64,000 bases of DNA, taken from the NCBI RefSeq assembly GCF_037975245.1, contig NC_092580.1, forward strand, positions 30,037,501-30,101,500, written 5' to 3'. Made by a program: the position numbers and the translations under genes. A model generated the notes under the pieces. That model was not told where the DNA came from, searched no databases, and worked only from the letters and a program-made list of their open reading frames with translations. Source of the stretch: Apostichopus japonicus. Taxonomy: Eukaryota; Echinodermata; Holothuroidea; Aspidochirotida; Stichopodidae. Positions 1 to 12,000 of this stretch are shown piece after piece. Position 1 is the first letter of the stretch. Every line of letters starts with the position of its first letter.

Positions 1-2040
1 ACTGTGATGAATAGTAATAATTTATTTCTCTAGGGAACAGTTTTGCAAACTTTTTAAGTAGGAATTGTAACACCTGATGAACGCAATGATAAAAATCAAT
101 CCATAGCACTTTTTAATGTAGCAAAGGGTTGTTTTTGTTTGGAAAGGAGGCAGGGGGGGGGGGGTAAAAGAAAAATCATATATTTTTATTTTGCATTATT
201 GACATTTATATACTTCACAACAACCTCTTACTTTTTAAATTCTAAAACTTTCACAACTTTTGCTACAAACGAAAAGTACGAGCATGGATGTAGGGGATGC
301 ACCTGATTCAAATGCACAAAATCATTAGATTACAAGGTATCATAAAATAACAAGAGCAAATATGGATGGATGGATCGACAAGATTAACGATGAGAGTTCC
401 ATTGTCTTAATATCCAAAGTATTTCAAGATATCCTTAAAAAGATCATAAACCAATCATTTCTTCTTTGTAATACATATCTCAGTTTGTAAATGATTGCAA
501 ACTTTTGTTGCTTCTGTTAGTTTAGTTTAGGTTAGTAGAAAAAAAGGATCAGGAGGGACACTCGAGTCCCCATTAAGGACCCTATATGAGAGGGAAAAAA
601 AACTGAAGATACAAACACTCAGACCCGATTACAATGCTTAGAGTGCTTGTCCAAAGCATTCTTAGAAATATGCAGACTTATGTGTTACAAAGCATTGCTT
701 TTTAGTAAAAAGCCACACCTCCCCTTAGACCCATCCCCCAGGACGGCGATCATTCATGCCTGACGCCCCCCCCCCCCTTGTGGAAAATCCTGGATACGCC
801 CCTGTTTTACTGAGGGCTTTTATGCAGGGATGTACCACCTTGTTAACACTGTCTACAAGTCTGTTTCAAGATGTACAGCTTCCACGTACACTATGTGCTA
901 TGCATGGTTACAGTATGCCCTTGATCAATCATGCATGAACCATGTTTACATTGTTTCGTGCTTTATTAATGGAAGGGTAGGGGGGGAGGGAGGGGGCAAG
1001 TGTACAAAAATGTGTGCACACAACTAACAAGATTGGGGGAGGTGGGGTAAGTGAAGCAGTCTGGGAAAATATAGAATATCGAATAGTATAGTCTCATTTT
1101 TCATCATATACCCAAGGTGACTCGGGACATTATTGTGAAATGTGCTCAACCTGGCTCCTGCCGCCACTGCGCATTCTATTTTATATATGAACAAAATAAT
1201 AAAAGAGGTCAAAGTACAAAAACAGTATTGATTTGCTGTTGTCCATGACACCTTGTTTTCTATCCTGGTCGGGACAGGACACTATCATACCGGGCCAATT
1301 GGCACGAGCTGCAAATATCAACAACAGATCATGCTTTAGATCACTCTTTCCAGTAAAATCATGCTGGGGCTTGGAAACAGGGCATCCCAATTGATAGGGA
1401 AATATACACATCTTGGGAAGTTTGCAAGTTGGCAAAGAAAACGAAAATTAGCAATTCTAGTACAGGTAATACTGTAGTTATAGCTGCAGACGGTTATTTG
1501 TTCAACTATTCTATATTTTGAACTACCGTACGGTACAGTGTGTACAGGTAAGCCGTTTTTGTACAAAGCGTTTGTACACAGCGCCACATTTTTTTAAAGT
1601 TTCACAATGCGCAATACCGTATGTTTATTAAACCCATGGAATTCATAGCATTAAGCACACATATCGACATGGCTTAGAAATGAACAGGTTGTGATGACGC
1701 AAGGTGACCAATTTGTATGCCAGAGCATCATTATCTCTCAATCGCAAAACGGTGTCCCCTTGATTTACTCTGAAGGCAGGGAGACTGAATATATGTGGTT
1801 GCGCCCTCGCACACAAATAATGAATTATTAGTACAAATGTCGGGTAGGGTTTTTTAAGTGTTGTCAGCGGTATGTTGTACGGACATGGAAGCATATCTAG
1901 TATGAAATTGGTGAAATGACGCAAATATGCATAGTATGCCTCAGCATGGAGGCAACGAAGGAAAATCATGGCCTGCATTGATATAAAGGTTTAGATTTGC
2001 CTATAACAAAACTTGCGAGCTCTCATGGCTGAAATGACTA
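1..2040. other. No gene seen: left flank
   Basis: AT-rich sequence with a G-run at about 153-164, C-runs near 760-775 that belong to a hAT fragment, and only short reading frames without protein-like composition on either strand. Confidence 0.6.
717..804. mobile_element. Fragment of a hAT-type right end
   Basis: The sequence ends GGATACGCCCCTG, the reverse complement of a CAGGGGCGTATCC hAT terminus, after a C-run. Its inner part (CCCCTTAGACCCATCCCCCA) resembles the right part of the element at 33044-33409. No left end was found, so it is treated as a truncated copy. Confidence 0.45.
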
Positions 2041-2054
2041 CATGATTATGATAT

Positions 2055-2246
2055 GGAGTTCGAGTCACTCCAAGATTAATGTATGTCGTCCAGTTACAGA
2101 GTTGTTGACAATTGACAATTCATAATCATGGACGTTAAATATGAATCTGAGAGACTGACTTCGGTCAGCTTGCGGCTTTGATAAGCCAATGAGGCTTCTC
2201 CGCAAGTTCCTGCTTGCAGGAGGATCTAAAATACATACATACATAG
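2055..2246 (+). mobile_element. tRNA-derived SINE, copy 1 (5' truncated or diverged)
   Basis: Begins with the B-box-like GAGTTCGAGTCACTCC, then the family body with the hairpin CTGAC-TTCG-GTCAG (2155-2168), the near-palindrome TTCCTGCTTGCAGGAGGA and a tail (ATAC)n. It runs opposite to the other three copies. The tRNA A-box part is not recognisable. Confidence 0.75.
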
Positions 2247-3002
2247 CCATATGCCTATTCATGACCTGTCCGTTGTCCAGTGACGGACTCATTGAACAAG
2301 ACTTGGGATACCAATTTGGTGTTAGTCAAGGCCGCGAACGTATTACGAAAATTTCAGAGACTTTGAGTAGCGTTCAACTTAATGCAATGGTTAAAATGTG
2401 CCATACTCAAGCTGACTTTAAATTAAGGGATTGGAAATCATAAGGAACAAAAAGTTTGGAATCAATTAGGCGATCATATAAGGAAAAGAAAGGCGCACGA
2501 CAGAAAACTTAAATCCTATTGAAATGCTTACAATACGTAAATTTATTATAGAACTATAGCGTTATTTCTGTAGGGATTTTTCATGCTATTTACTATATCG
2601 TTGGTATAATGTACATAGTTATTATCACGTTTCATTGATATGAAGGGAATGGTTAGTTTAATTTCGATCACTACAAAACCCGTCGTTTGTTACCTGTTCT
2701 TGAATGGCGCCGTTAATTCGTGAATTACAGGGATCGCGTACCGTCTGCTTCACATGGATACGTACATCAGCTGTTTTCATACGGTGCTCTGCAGTGTATT
2801 TATCAGCATGTGCATGCAGTAGCTGCAGTTCATATCCATTGTCTTTTTTCGCCGAGTTTCGTCTTGTTTAGATGACCATATTAATTAGGCTAGGTCTTGG
2901 CCAAACAAGATCGGATATTTCGATTCATGCAATAAATGGAATGGACTCACTGAAGACTTCTTTTCGCATTATGTTCATACTTTGGAATAAATCAAGGTCG
3001 TG
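2247..3002 (+). other. Presumed promoter and 5' UTR region of the Shisa gene
   Basis: No coding frame. The transcription start is not identifiable; no convincing TATA box at a useful distance was seen. The in-frame TAA at 2988-2990 closes the frame of exon 1 upstream. Confidence 0.35.
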
Positions 3003-3069
3003 ATGGCTAGGGTAAAATTTCTTGTCGTGATTTCTTTCTTGGGACTCTGGCAGTGGGAACATTTTTGCG
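3003..3069 (+). CDS. Shisa exon 1: signal peptide
   Basis: ATG at 3003 follows an in-frame TAA at 2988-2990, so it is the first possible start in this frame; context is G at -3 and G at +4. It encodes 22 residues starting MARVKFLVVISFLGLW, a basic n-region followed by a hydrophobic core as in a signal peptide. The donor GTAAGG begins at 3070. The exon ends after one base of a codon, which joins AG of exon 2 to give Glu23. Ends in phase 1, as exon 2 requires. Confidence 0.8.
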
Positions 3070-6000
3070 GTAAGGTTGTATCTTAAGTTACAATAGTCTA
3101 GTAATAGTACTGGTCAATACTAGTAGTATTACTTGCCTAAATTTACTGTTACACTGAATCGTTTAATAAGGCTCAAATTAGTTCAAGTTAGGCCAAAGTT
3201 CGAAGGCGCTATAGGACCTAGGCTAGGAGAGATTAAAGATGCGCCTGACTGCGTTAATACTTAAACTGGTTTCATAATGAAGTCTACATGTAAAGCTGTT
3301 AGTGTTAAGACTAAAACTGACCGTTCATGAAGGTCATCCTTTGCCTAGAGGTCTTGACTGGGCCTACGCTAATTTTTTTAATTGAGGCATTGAATGGCAA
3401 CAGATTACCAGTACCACTAGCCTCTAGGTCTCAAGGTATAGTTGTAAGCTAATGTTAGGCCCTTGTCCAAGAGATATTAGGGTCTGCTTAGGGTTTATCA
3501 TTTGTATGAAAGTTCTATTTACAGGCCTGGGCACGAATTTTTTTATTATGTGTAAATAGTTGCTGAAGATTGGTTGGAAAAGTTAAGTCATGACCAGAGA
3601 AACCTTCACTTCCAGATTACCAATATTCATTCGTTGCAACGAAGATATACCCATTATATATGTACAGTGTTTATTCAGTAGTGTCCTCTATAAATGAATT
3701 ACTCCAATGGAGAAACATTTAATTCAACAGAAAAGTTGTGTAAATTAAGCCTTGGTTATTTGCAAACCATTTTCCAAATTTTAGACAGGAAAGTTTGGAC
3801 TAACTAGAGTCCTAAACTCCTAATCTAGTCGAGCCATTCACTCACGTATTGTACCCATTCAAACTATTGATGCTGTCATGTTTTATCTATATATTCATTG
3901 AAGACTTGTGATTCACTTCGTGTAGTTGATTTATTGTTCCCATTCCAAGAAACGAATTCCGATGTCAATAGAATGGCTCATGAATCTTGGATACCGTAAA
4001 CACGAACCCAATGAAATGTAGCGTATAAGTATCATAAGTAAAGTCAACAGGTGTTCCAAGCATTAAAAGTAAAGTTAGGGTCGTTGGAAGGAAACACCGT
4101 AACTAGACTTAACTTTAGTGTCACTGGTCAATCAACAACAAAAATTAAGCTGTCCATGTTTTAGTGATGTCAATCAAATCATTAATTTTTTGACACTTTA
4201 AGACCTGTGGACAGATTATACTGCTGATTCAGTGTATGTCTTCCAACTTCCAAGCGATGGTCATTATTGATGCTGATGTCACAGTTAGCAAACCTGTTTG
4301 GGCCAAAAAAATCTTGCCCTGGGATCCATACTACAGCCATGGCCTGGACTAGAAGGTATATTCAGTGCTGCAATGACTCAAGTGAGTGATACAAGTAGGG
4401 TGGCCACTGACATGACACTAAAACAGAGGACACATCCAGCGGGTTGACAGGAAGTTCGGGCTGCGGTAAAACTTAAGCCACTGGTCCACTTTTGTACTTT
4501 TCTCTTTTCCTTAAGGATACACAAGACATAGGCTTGTACTCTTTGTCCCATATTCCCCTAGCCTATCCATTTTTTCTGTGGCCTCCATAATTGACACAGG
4601 TCCCAGATTGTACCCCTGCCCCCACCCCCTTTAATTGTCAGGCCTGGACATATCAACGCAAGGAGAAGATGCCATGACAAAATAACAAGGGCTGCTAGTT
4701 ACGAATCATTCAGGTTTCAAAAGCTGCTGGATATCCTGCAGACCTTTAATAAATATCATGTTTTTCATATTTAGGCTATAAATGTAAGAAATATGTACAA
4801 TTTCAATTTACTTGCACAATTGTTACAATTTGCCACAAAGCCTTTTCTGAGAAATGCGAGACTAGATACATGCATCCAGCTAGATGCCATGCTGGATGGA
4901 GGACAGTGCACTGAATTGCCAGATCGTCTGGGCTTATGCTGGACATCTGGTCATCCTAGACTCAACTTGATTCATTCAAGTATGCAAGATTCCTAAGTAA
5001 TCATCATGACTTTAGGACAGCTATGTGGTAGTAAATTGCTAAACTAGCCTACATATGCCTAGATGACATTAAAGTGGAGTCAAACATGCATTTTCTCTCT
5101 GTGTCAAGGTTTATTTTAAATATATCATATAATCCTGTTGATGGTATGTATTGAACAGCTAAGATATTTACAAAAGAACATTAAGAAGACATTCAAAGAC
5201 ATTACTCATGTCGTCGAATCTGAATGATTCCATGATTCCGATCGGATAGTACATTACTTCAACCATGTAAAGTACATTAAAGCCACTTAAGGGATTTTGT
5301 TGTATTTAAAATGACATTTATATCACTCAGCAATGTCTCTCTATTTGCTTTAAGTTCATTAGATATAAGCAGGAGTGCATGTAGCTGGGAAAGGAAATCA
5401 GCTTTAACATTGAGACACAAATGAATATTTTATGTCTGCATTATACATTAGGTTTTATTTTCACAGGACTTTATAAAACCACAGCGCAAATCCTGCATTA
5501 GTCTGGGAAGATAAATGATGCAAAAAGAATATAAACCAGTGTGTCAAATGTAAATGCCATTTAAAAGCATTTGCCGAGCAACATATTTAATACTTCAAGT
5601 GTGCTAAAATCCTGGCTTTGTGAAGTGAACAATGTCAACCAGATATCACAAATTTTGTAACTTTGACATTTAGAAAAGAATGAGAAAATCCTCCAAGGAT
5701 CAAAAAGGATAGGCCTCTTATTATTTAATACAGTTATCTGCACAGGCAATTCTGCAGTAGATGAGCCATTTGGTAACAATTTCTTCCTCTCTCTCTCGCA
5801 TTAGTCGGTGGGTACAGATTTGAGTCATAATGATGGGTGGCAGATAAAAACAGTTGGTGGGCATATACACACTCAGGGTCACCCAACTAGGCTACACTGC
5901 TTGTTCTCTAGTTAATGTTTATGCTGGCGTCACACTGTCCCGAAGTTCACACCAGATGGACACACGATAAAGAAAATGTTCAAATTCGGCTCTGATCGTA

Positions 6001-9000
6001 AAAACATCGGGCCATTCGTGAGGGCCTCTTAAGCCATCGCATGACCGCCAGTGGAGTTTTTCAGGCTCCGGCAGCAACTTCGTGAGCGGTGGCAAAATCT
6101 TTGGCATGCCAAAAAATTACCGGAAGACCTTGCGAAGGTTCATGTTCGTGTTGAATTCGTGTGTCCATTTTGCCCTTCGTAAGGCCATCGTGAGGGCATC
6201 TTATCAAATCGTGTCATCTTCGTTTTTACTTCGTATGATCATCGAAGCCATCGGACATTTTCGCCTCACGAAGACAATACGAAGAAAACAAGAAGCTGCC
6301 TGATTGTCTTATGAAGGCAACACGACTACGTGAAGCCCTCGCAATGCCGTCGAGTAACCATCGTATTATAGTACAATGACATCGAGATGGGACCACGGTG
6401 TCGGTGAAGACAGCCGAATTTGAGAACCTCAAGCGTTTCCCAGGTGTCATTGTAATGCGGACATATAAAGGCCAGCCTCGGAGCATCTTCCTCAGTCAGT
6501 CCTGAGCAACTTTACAGAGTAGAGGCGTGTGTAACTCCCAAAGCTACAATCACAATCACAATTAACCACAATTCAGTTCCTGCAGAATTTGCATACTTTG
6601 GTGATGAGACAACCAGGAAAAAGAAAGCAGCAGCATTGCTTGTTTTGATGTACCTCAGAGAACATGATGAGCAACTCTTACAGGCCCAGCACCTCCTCTT
6701 ACACTAACAAAGCATTATTTTATTTCACTTTGTCATTTCTTGCTATTTGCCTTTCTAGCATTCGACAATGTACTTATCAATACGTCGTCGTGTATAGCAA
6801 TCGTGTGGCCTTCGTGTGGCATTTGTGTGTCCTGCGGGTAAACTACTTATATAGAAATGCACATCTTCGTGTTGCCTTCGTGTGTAGTTCGGGTGCCATC
6901 GTGTGACCTTCTGTAGGCATCGTACTTGCTTCGGCTGTTGATTTGCTGTTGACCAAGTTCGGGTCCATCTTCGTGCGAAATTCAAAATTCCATATTCGTA
7001 TGGCCATCTGGTGTCAACTTCGCGACAGTGTGATGCCTGCATTATTAATTGAAAGCATAGATTCCAGTGGTGTTACTGGAATATTTGTGTGACCAGATGC
7101 AAAAGGAGTTGGATGATATTATGAAGGAATACACAGTGATTTTCATTGAATAATATGCTAGATTGAACATGATTCATACAACCATGTTGTACAGATTCAA
7201 TAGTCAGTAACGATTCATTTCTACTTCAACTAAAAACAGTTTGACCATAATATTTGTAATTAGGTTACCCCGAAGCACATTGGCACCTAAAAGATACCTA
7301 AAGGAAGCTGATGTTATGTGATGATGTGATAGTTTTACCCAAATTCAACCTGCTCAAGTATCAGATATTTAATCTAGTTTGGTGACATGTTTCATTTGAG
7401 TCTGATGCTTCATAGCACCACTTCCCACATTTTAATAAGTTATATTTATCATGGTCGTTGTACCTTTAGTGACAGATGATCATTAGTAAACAATTCAATT
7501 TAATCCTTACATGCTGTATGATACTATATTTAGTTACTTCTTGACAACTTTGAGATTTCAACAATGTTATTCTTTACAGCAATCATTCTTCAATTACTGC
7601 TGCTTGTGACAACTGAAACTTGCAACAGTTAATACTTTGATTCAGAGAACTTCGTAAACGCATTTAGGTCTTAAGCCTCTGGTTCTCAAACTTTTACAGG
7701 GGTCAGTCACTGGACAATGACCAGGAGAATAACAACATAGTTAGCCGTAGACATAGGACCACAAACAACATGTAATCTCTCTCTGTTTATTTATATATCC
7801 TTAAGGTAATACACAATGTAATTAAGATAGACAGAGGACCGGAGTTATACTTAATAACACAGAATGTAAGTGACTTGGCTTACAAAACTCCATCTGGGAG
7901 CCTTTTGATTCTTGGTTACTTTTTAGTGACTTTTTTGGTAATCACCCTAAAAGGATCCCCGACACTTGACACTGATTCATTAGGGAAGGTAAGGAAGTGT
8001 CCTAGTTTCTGTATAATGAGAGAATTTGCCCATGGAAAAGAGTGGGAAACAAGTATAATTCAACATTACTGTCCATCTACTGTCAAATTATTTGTTGTAT
8101 GTTAAAACCTGTAGATTACTAAAATCAGGTTGGACTATGTTCATTAACTCTTTTAAACTCATTTGTTCTCCTCTGGAAACTTCCTAAATCAGTCTGGGGA
8201 ATTTTCAGGTTGCTCTCAAGCCTCCCCTCCCATCCTTTGAAATCATGTGCAAAATGCTGATTTGCATACACAATTTAAGTAATTAACTTACTCCTTCACT
8301 CAGTAGCTAAATATTCATATTGCTTTCACACAGTTATGATCACATGGTTTACAGTGTAGATTTAAAGGGACTGGGGGTTGAGAGTGGATTGGTTTTCATG
8401 CCCTGCTGGAGTGCTGTCTCTATCTAGCATGAATTTTCTTCAAAAGTATCTTGGTAGTATAGCTAGCTGGTATGTGTATGTATTAGACCTCTCCTGAAGG
8501 GAAGTTTGAAAACAATTGATCTGGGTCATACTTTTAATTATTTCTCACTCCGGTTTCAGACAGATGGACAGATAATATATTTGTGCTACACAGAGCATGC
8601 ATAAAGGCGATCCCATAATTAGGTTACGTGAATGGTAAATTACCTCATTTACCAGAAATTTTTGATGGTGAAGGAACTAGTAGAATAAATTAAAAGTTAA
8701 ATTAAATTAAAAGTTGACAGAAGAGAAAATTTTAGATTTTTCTAGTATGGTTTGAGCAATAATTTTGCTATTGTATAGTAATGACTACATACATTTCTAA
8801 GTGAACATTTGCTAATTATTTCCAATTAAGCTCAAGGACTAGAAAGAAAAAAACATTAAAAGGGTTCCCATAAATTTCATTTGTAGTTATTTTTGACCAC
8901 AGACAGGGAATACTTACAGTGGCGGAGCTAGGGGTATTATTAAGGGGGGGTGAGAATAGTCTGTAGGGGGGCTTTCGACACTATCTAAGCAGAGTGCCAC

Positions 9001-12000
9001 CACAGGTTGGCGCGAAGCGTACAGAAATTTTTTGAGTAAAGATACTCCCTAGATCATGAAGCGGCGTATAATGTACACTGCATGCCGACTTAAAGTTCGG
9101 TGTTAATTACTATTTCAGCCCACTGCGCATGGCATATCGTCTGAAAATAGCTCAAAAACCCCGTACAGTTCTTGGAAATAGTTTCGAACAACAGAAGTGC
9201 CGATAAATTAAAGACTGCCGTTAGAGCATTTTGTCAGAAAATTACACCAACAAAATGTGACAATAGATAGATGAGAGCACAATAAAAAAGTCAATAATCG
9301 CGAATAAAGTAAAAAATGGTAAAAAGCTGAAAAGGGCGCCAGCAGTCCATTTGAGTCCGTTAGGGGGGCATCCGCCCCCCCCCTGACTGTATGGACGCTC
9401 CGCCACTGAGTGCTTAGCGTTCAAATTACAGAGTAGCAATTTTGAAGGCTCTTGACTGTGTCTCTTATATGGTTCCTGTGTACAAGACCACAAATTTTTG
9501 CACTTGCATAGCTATTTTAATATTTTGCGTAGCATAATTGCTATGCAATACCAGACAAACTATTCTCTGCAAGGGAAATTACCACGATTATTATCATTAA
9601 TATGTTATAGTCTTAATAATTAAAAAGAAAAACAAATGTTGAAAATGAATGGGTTTTAATTGTACAATTTACAATTTTCTGTAACCACGTAGAATAATGG
9701 TGTTCCCTCGACTATGCAGGTCTACCCACTTTCTGTGATGCAGTCTTGGCATGCACCCACACCATTTAGATACCAAAGTAATTTAAGAAAGTAAGGTTCT
9801 ATGGAGTTCTTGATAAGGTCAATGTTCCCGGGCGGACGTTAGCACCTTTGATCCTTGCAGCTACTGCTCTCTTTTGTAACTTGCATCAAAACCTTGGGGG
9901 CATACACGAAGCGTCTTCGTAAATATCCCTGCAGGCCTTTTTCTAGAAATTTTTGCAGAATGTGATTTATTTTTGCAATAGCTGTAACACTGACTTGTGT
10001 GTGTGCTCTGATGTCAACGACACAGATATCAATTACCCAGTGGCTTCAGACGTTTCAATTTCTCTAAAGAGCTACGGTACACTTTTCTGATTTTCTTTTT
10101 TTAAACTTTCTCAGAATTCCTCGGTTATCTTTCAAAAGGAGTCTTGTGCATATTCTGCCTTCGTGTTCCTGCGTTTTAATCAGACAGAATATTGTGCTCT
10201 AGGTGTATTGGAAATGGTTGTTACTATGTAATTGTGCCATGCCTGGTAAAAAGGGTCAAGGGGAAACCAGTCAACGTGCTATATGTATATGTGTGTGTGT
10301 GTATGTGTGTATGAATGTATGTATCATCTTCAGGGTAAAGTTACTTATAATGCAGAAGAAGAATGTCTTAAGAATTTGTATTCTCAGAATTGTTAAAGTT
10401 AAAGAATCTTGTTGTTACTTTCTGAAAAAGATGGAAATCAGCTAAAGAAGTGCACTAAAGCAGAGAGTAACTCAACTAGCAATAGAGGCTATAGTGTAAT
10501 GAAATGTTAAGTAAAAGGGCATAACTAGTAGCTGTGTACACATGGGTATAAAAGATAGGTTGCAGTTTTTGTGTGCATGATTCCAATATTTAATGATAAA
10601 TGCACTCTTAATTTCTCCAAAAACCAAAATAATAAAAATACTGTGGAGTTTGAGTGGTTGGGGAAAAAGGCAAGGAATTAAATAAAAAGTATCTTTGTCT
10701 GCAAAGAAATTGAGGACCATGAACAAAATGTATGTAGACATGTATTTTAGATCCTCCTGCAAGCAGGAACTCTCAAAGAAGCCAACATTGGCTTATCAAA
10801 GCCGCAAGCTGACCGAAGTCAGTCTCTTATATTCATATTTAGCGTCCATGATTAAGAATTGTCAACTGTCAACAACTCTGTAACTGGACGACATACATTA
10901 ATCTTGGAGTGACTCCAACTTGGTGCCTTATGATTGAAAGGCACCGGTGTTAACCACTGAGCTAACACTCCTTGTGTTAAAATGAGTGTAATGTGCAACA
11001 AAGACCCAAATGTACAGTTGGGTAGAAGTTTACACTACATTTGAACCCAAGAGGAACAAGTTCACCTTGGTGGCATTAATGCAGTATTTTCATAATAAAT
11101 CTGAACTCTGCAAATTTTGGGTTTTTTATTAATTTTGTGCCGAAATTGACTGTCAGTGTGACGCAAAACTATCATTTTTATTGCACTACCTGTGCAAGTT
11201 TATAGCATTTAAATTTATAAAGCTGCGAGTGCCAAGTTTGTCAAGTTACCATCGAGATGTAATTTAGCACCTGTTGCATACGTTCTCTAAAATGTAAAAC
11301 ACCTTGTACTGACAACATTGCAGCCTGCCAAACTTCATTTTACATTTTAATTGAAAGGATTACACTCTCCATGGACGTGAGACTAGCAGGGACAGAATTC
11401 AAAGATTTGTTTTGACATTTTTCGCTGTAATTAATCTTCATACTGCGACTGTTTGCGACATAGATATCTCCAAAAGCTCTTCATGGGTGACACGTGACAA
11501 TTTGCCTGTCTTTTTTAGCTTATGATTTACAGCAGGTTGAAAAACAAGGCAGTTCACGGGTTCACTGACTGAAATAATCTGTAAAATTGTTTAAGATTCT
11601 TTGAATGTTATTATGTGATGGAGTGACATACTCAATATATAGCAAAAACAATGTGAGGTAAAGAAATTGACATGTTACCCATATTTTCCATATGTAACAA
11701 TGGAAACATTCTATATCATAGATTTACTTTGAGACTTTATAAGACATCTATGCACTCTTTATTAGTTAAATATATAGGAAGGGAGAATGTGAGGGGAGGG
11801 AGAGGGAACAAGTGTGGGGGGGGGAGGAGACGAATAGGAGAGCAGGTACAGAGGATGCATGAAAGATGCTAGAAGAGACAAAGAGTCATGCCTCCTTCAG
11901 GAAAGAATTTGACATTTTATCCCAATTTGATAACAAATAAAATTAAGATTTAGTGAATATAGATGAATTAGACTCCTAATACATTCATCACCCCCCCCCC

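Larger units (their letters stand above)
5922..7041. mobile_element. PIF/Harbinger-like DNA transposon, decayed
   Basis: Inverted ends of about 38 bp, left TGCTGGCGTCACACTGTC... and right (reverse complement) TGCAGGCATCACACTGTC..., agree at about 34 of 38 positions. Both are flanked by TTA (5919-5921 and 7042-7044), a 3-bp duplication typical of PIF/Harbinger; flanking TTAA at 5912-5915 and 7045-7048 keeps a piggyBac/Kolobok reading possible. The interior is CpG-rich with many TTCGTG-type words. A TATAAAG box (6464-6470), an Inr-like TCAGT 28 bp downstream and an open frame ending at 6707 suggest a former transposase start. No complete transposase is present. Confidence 0.65.
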
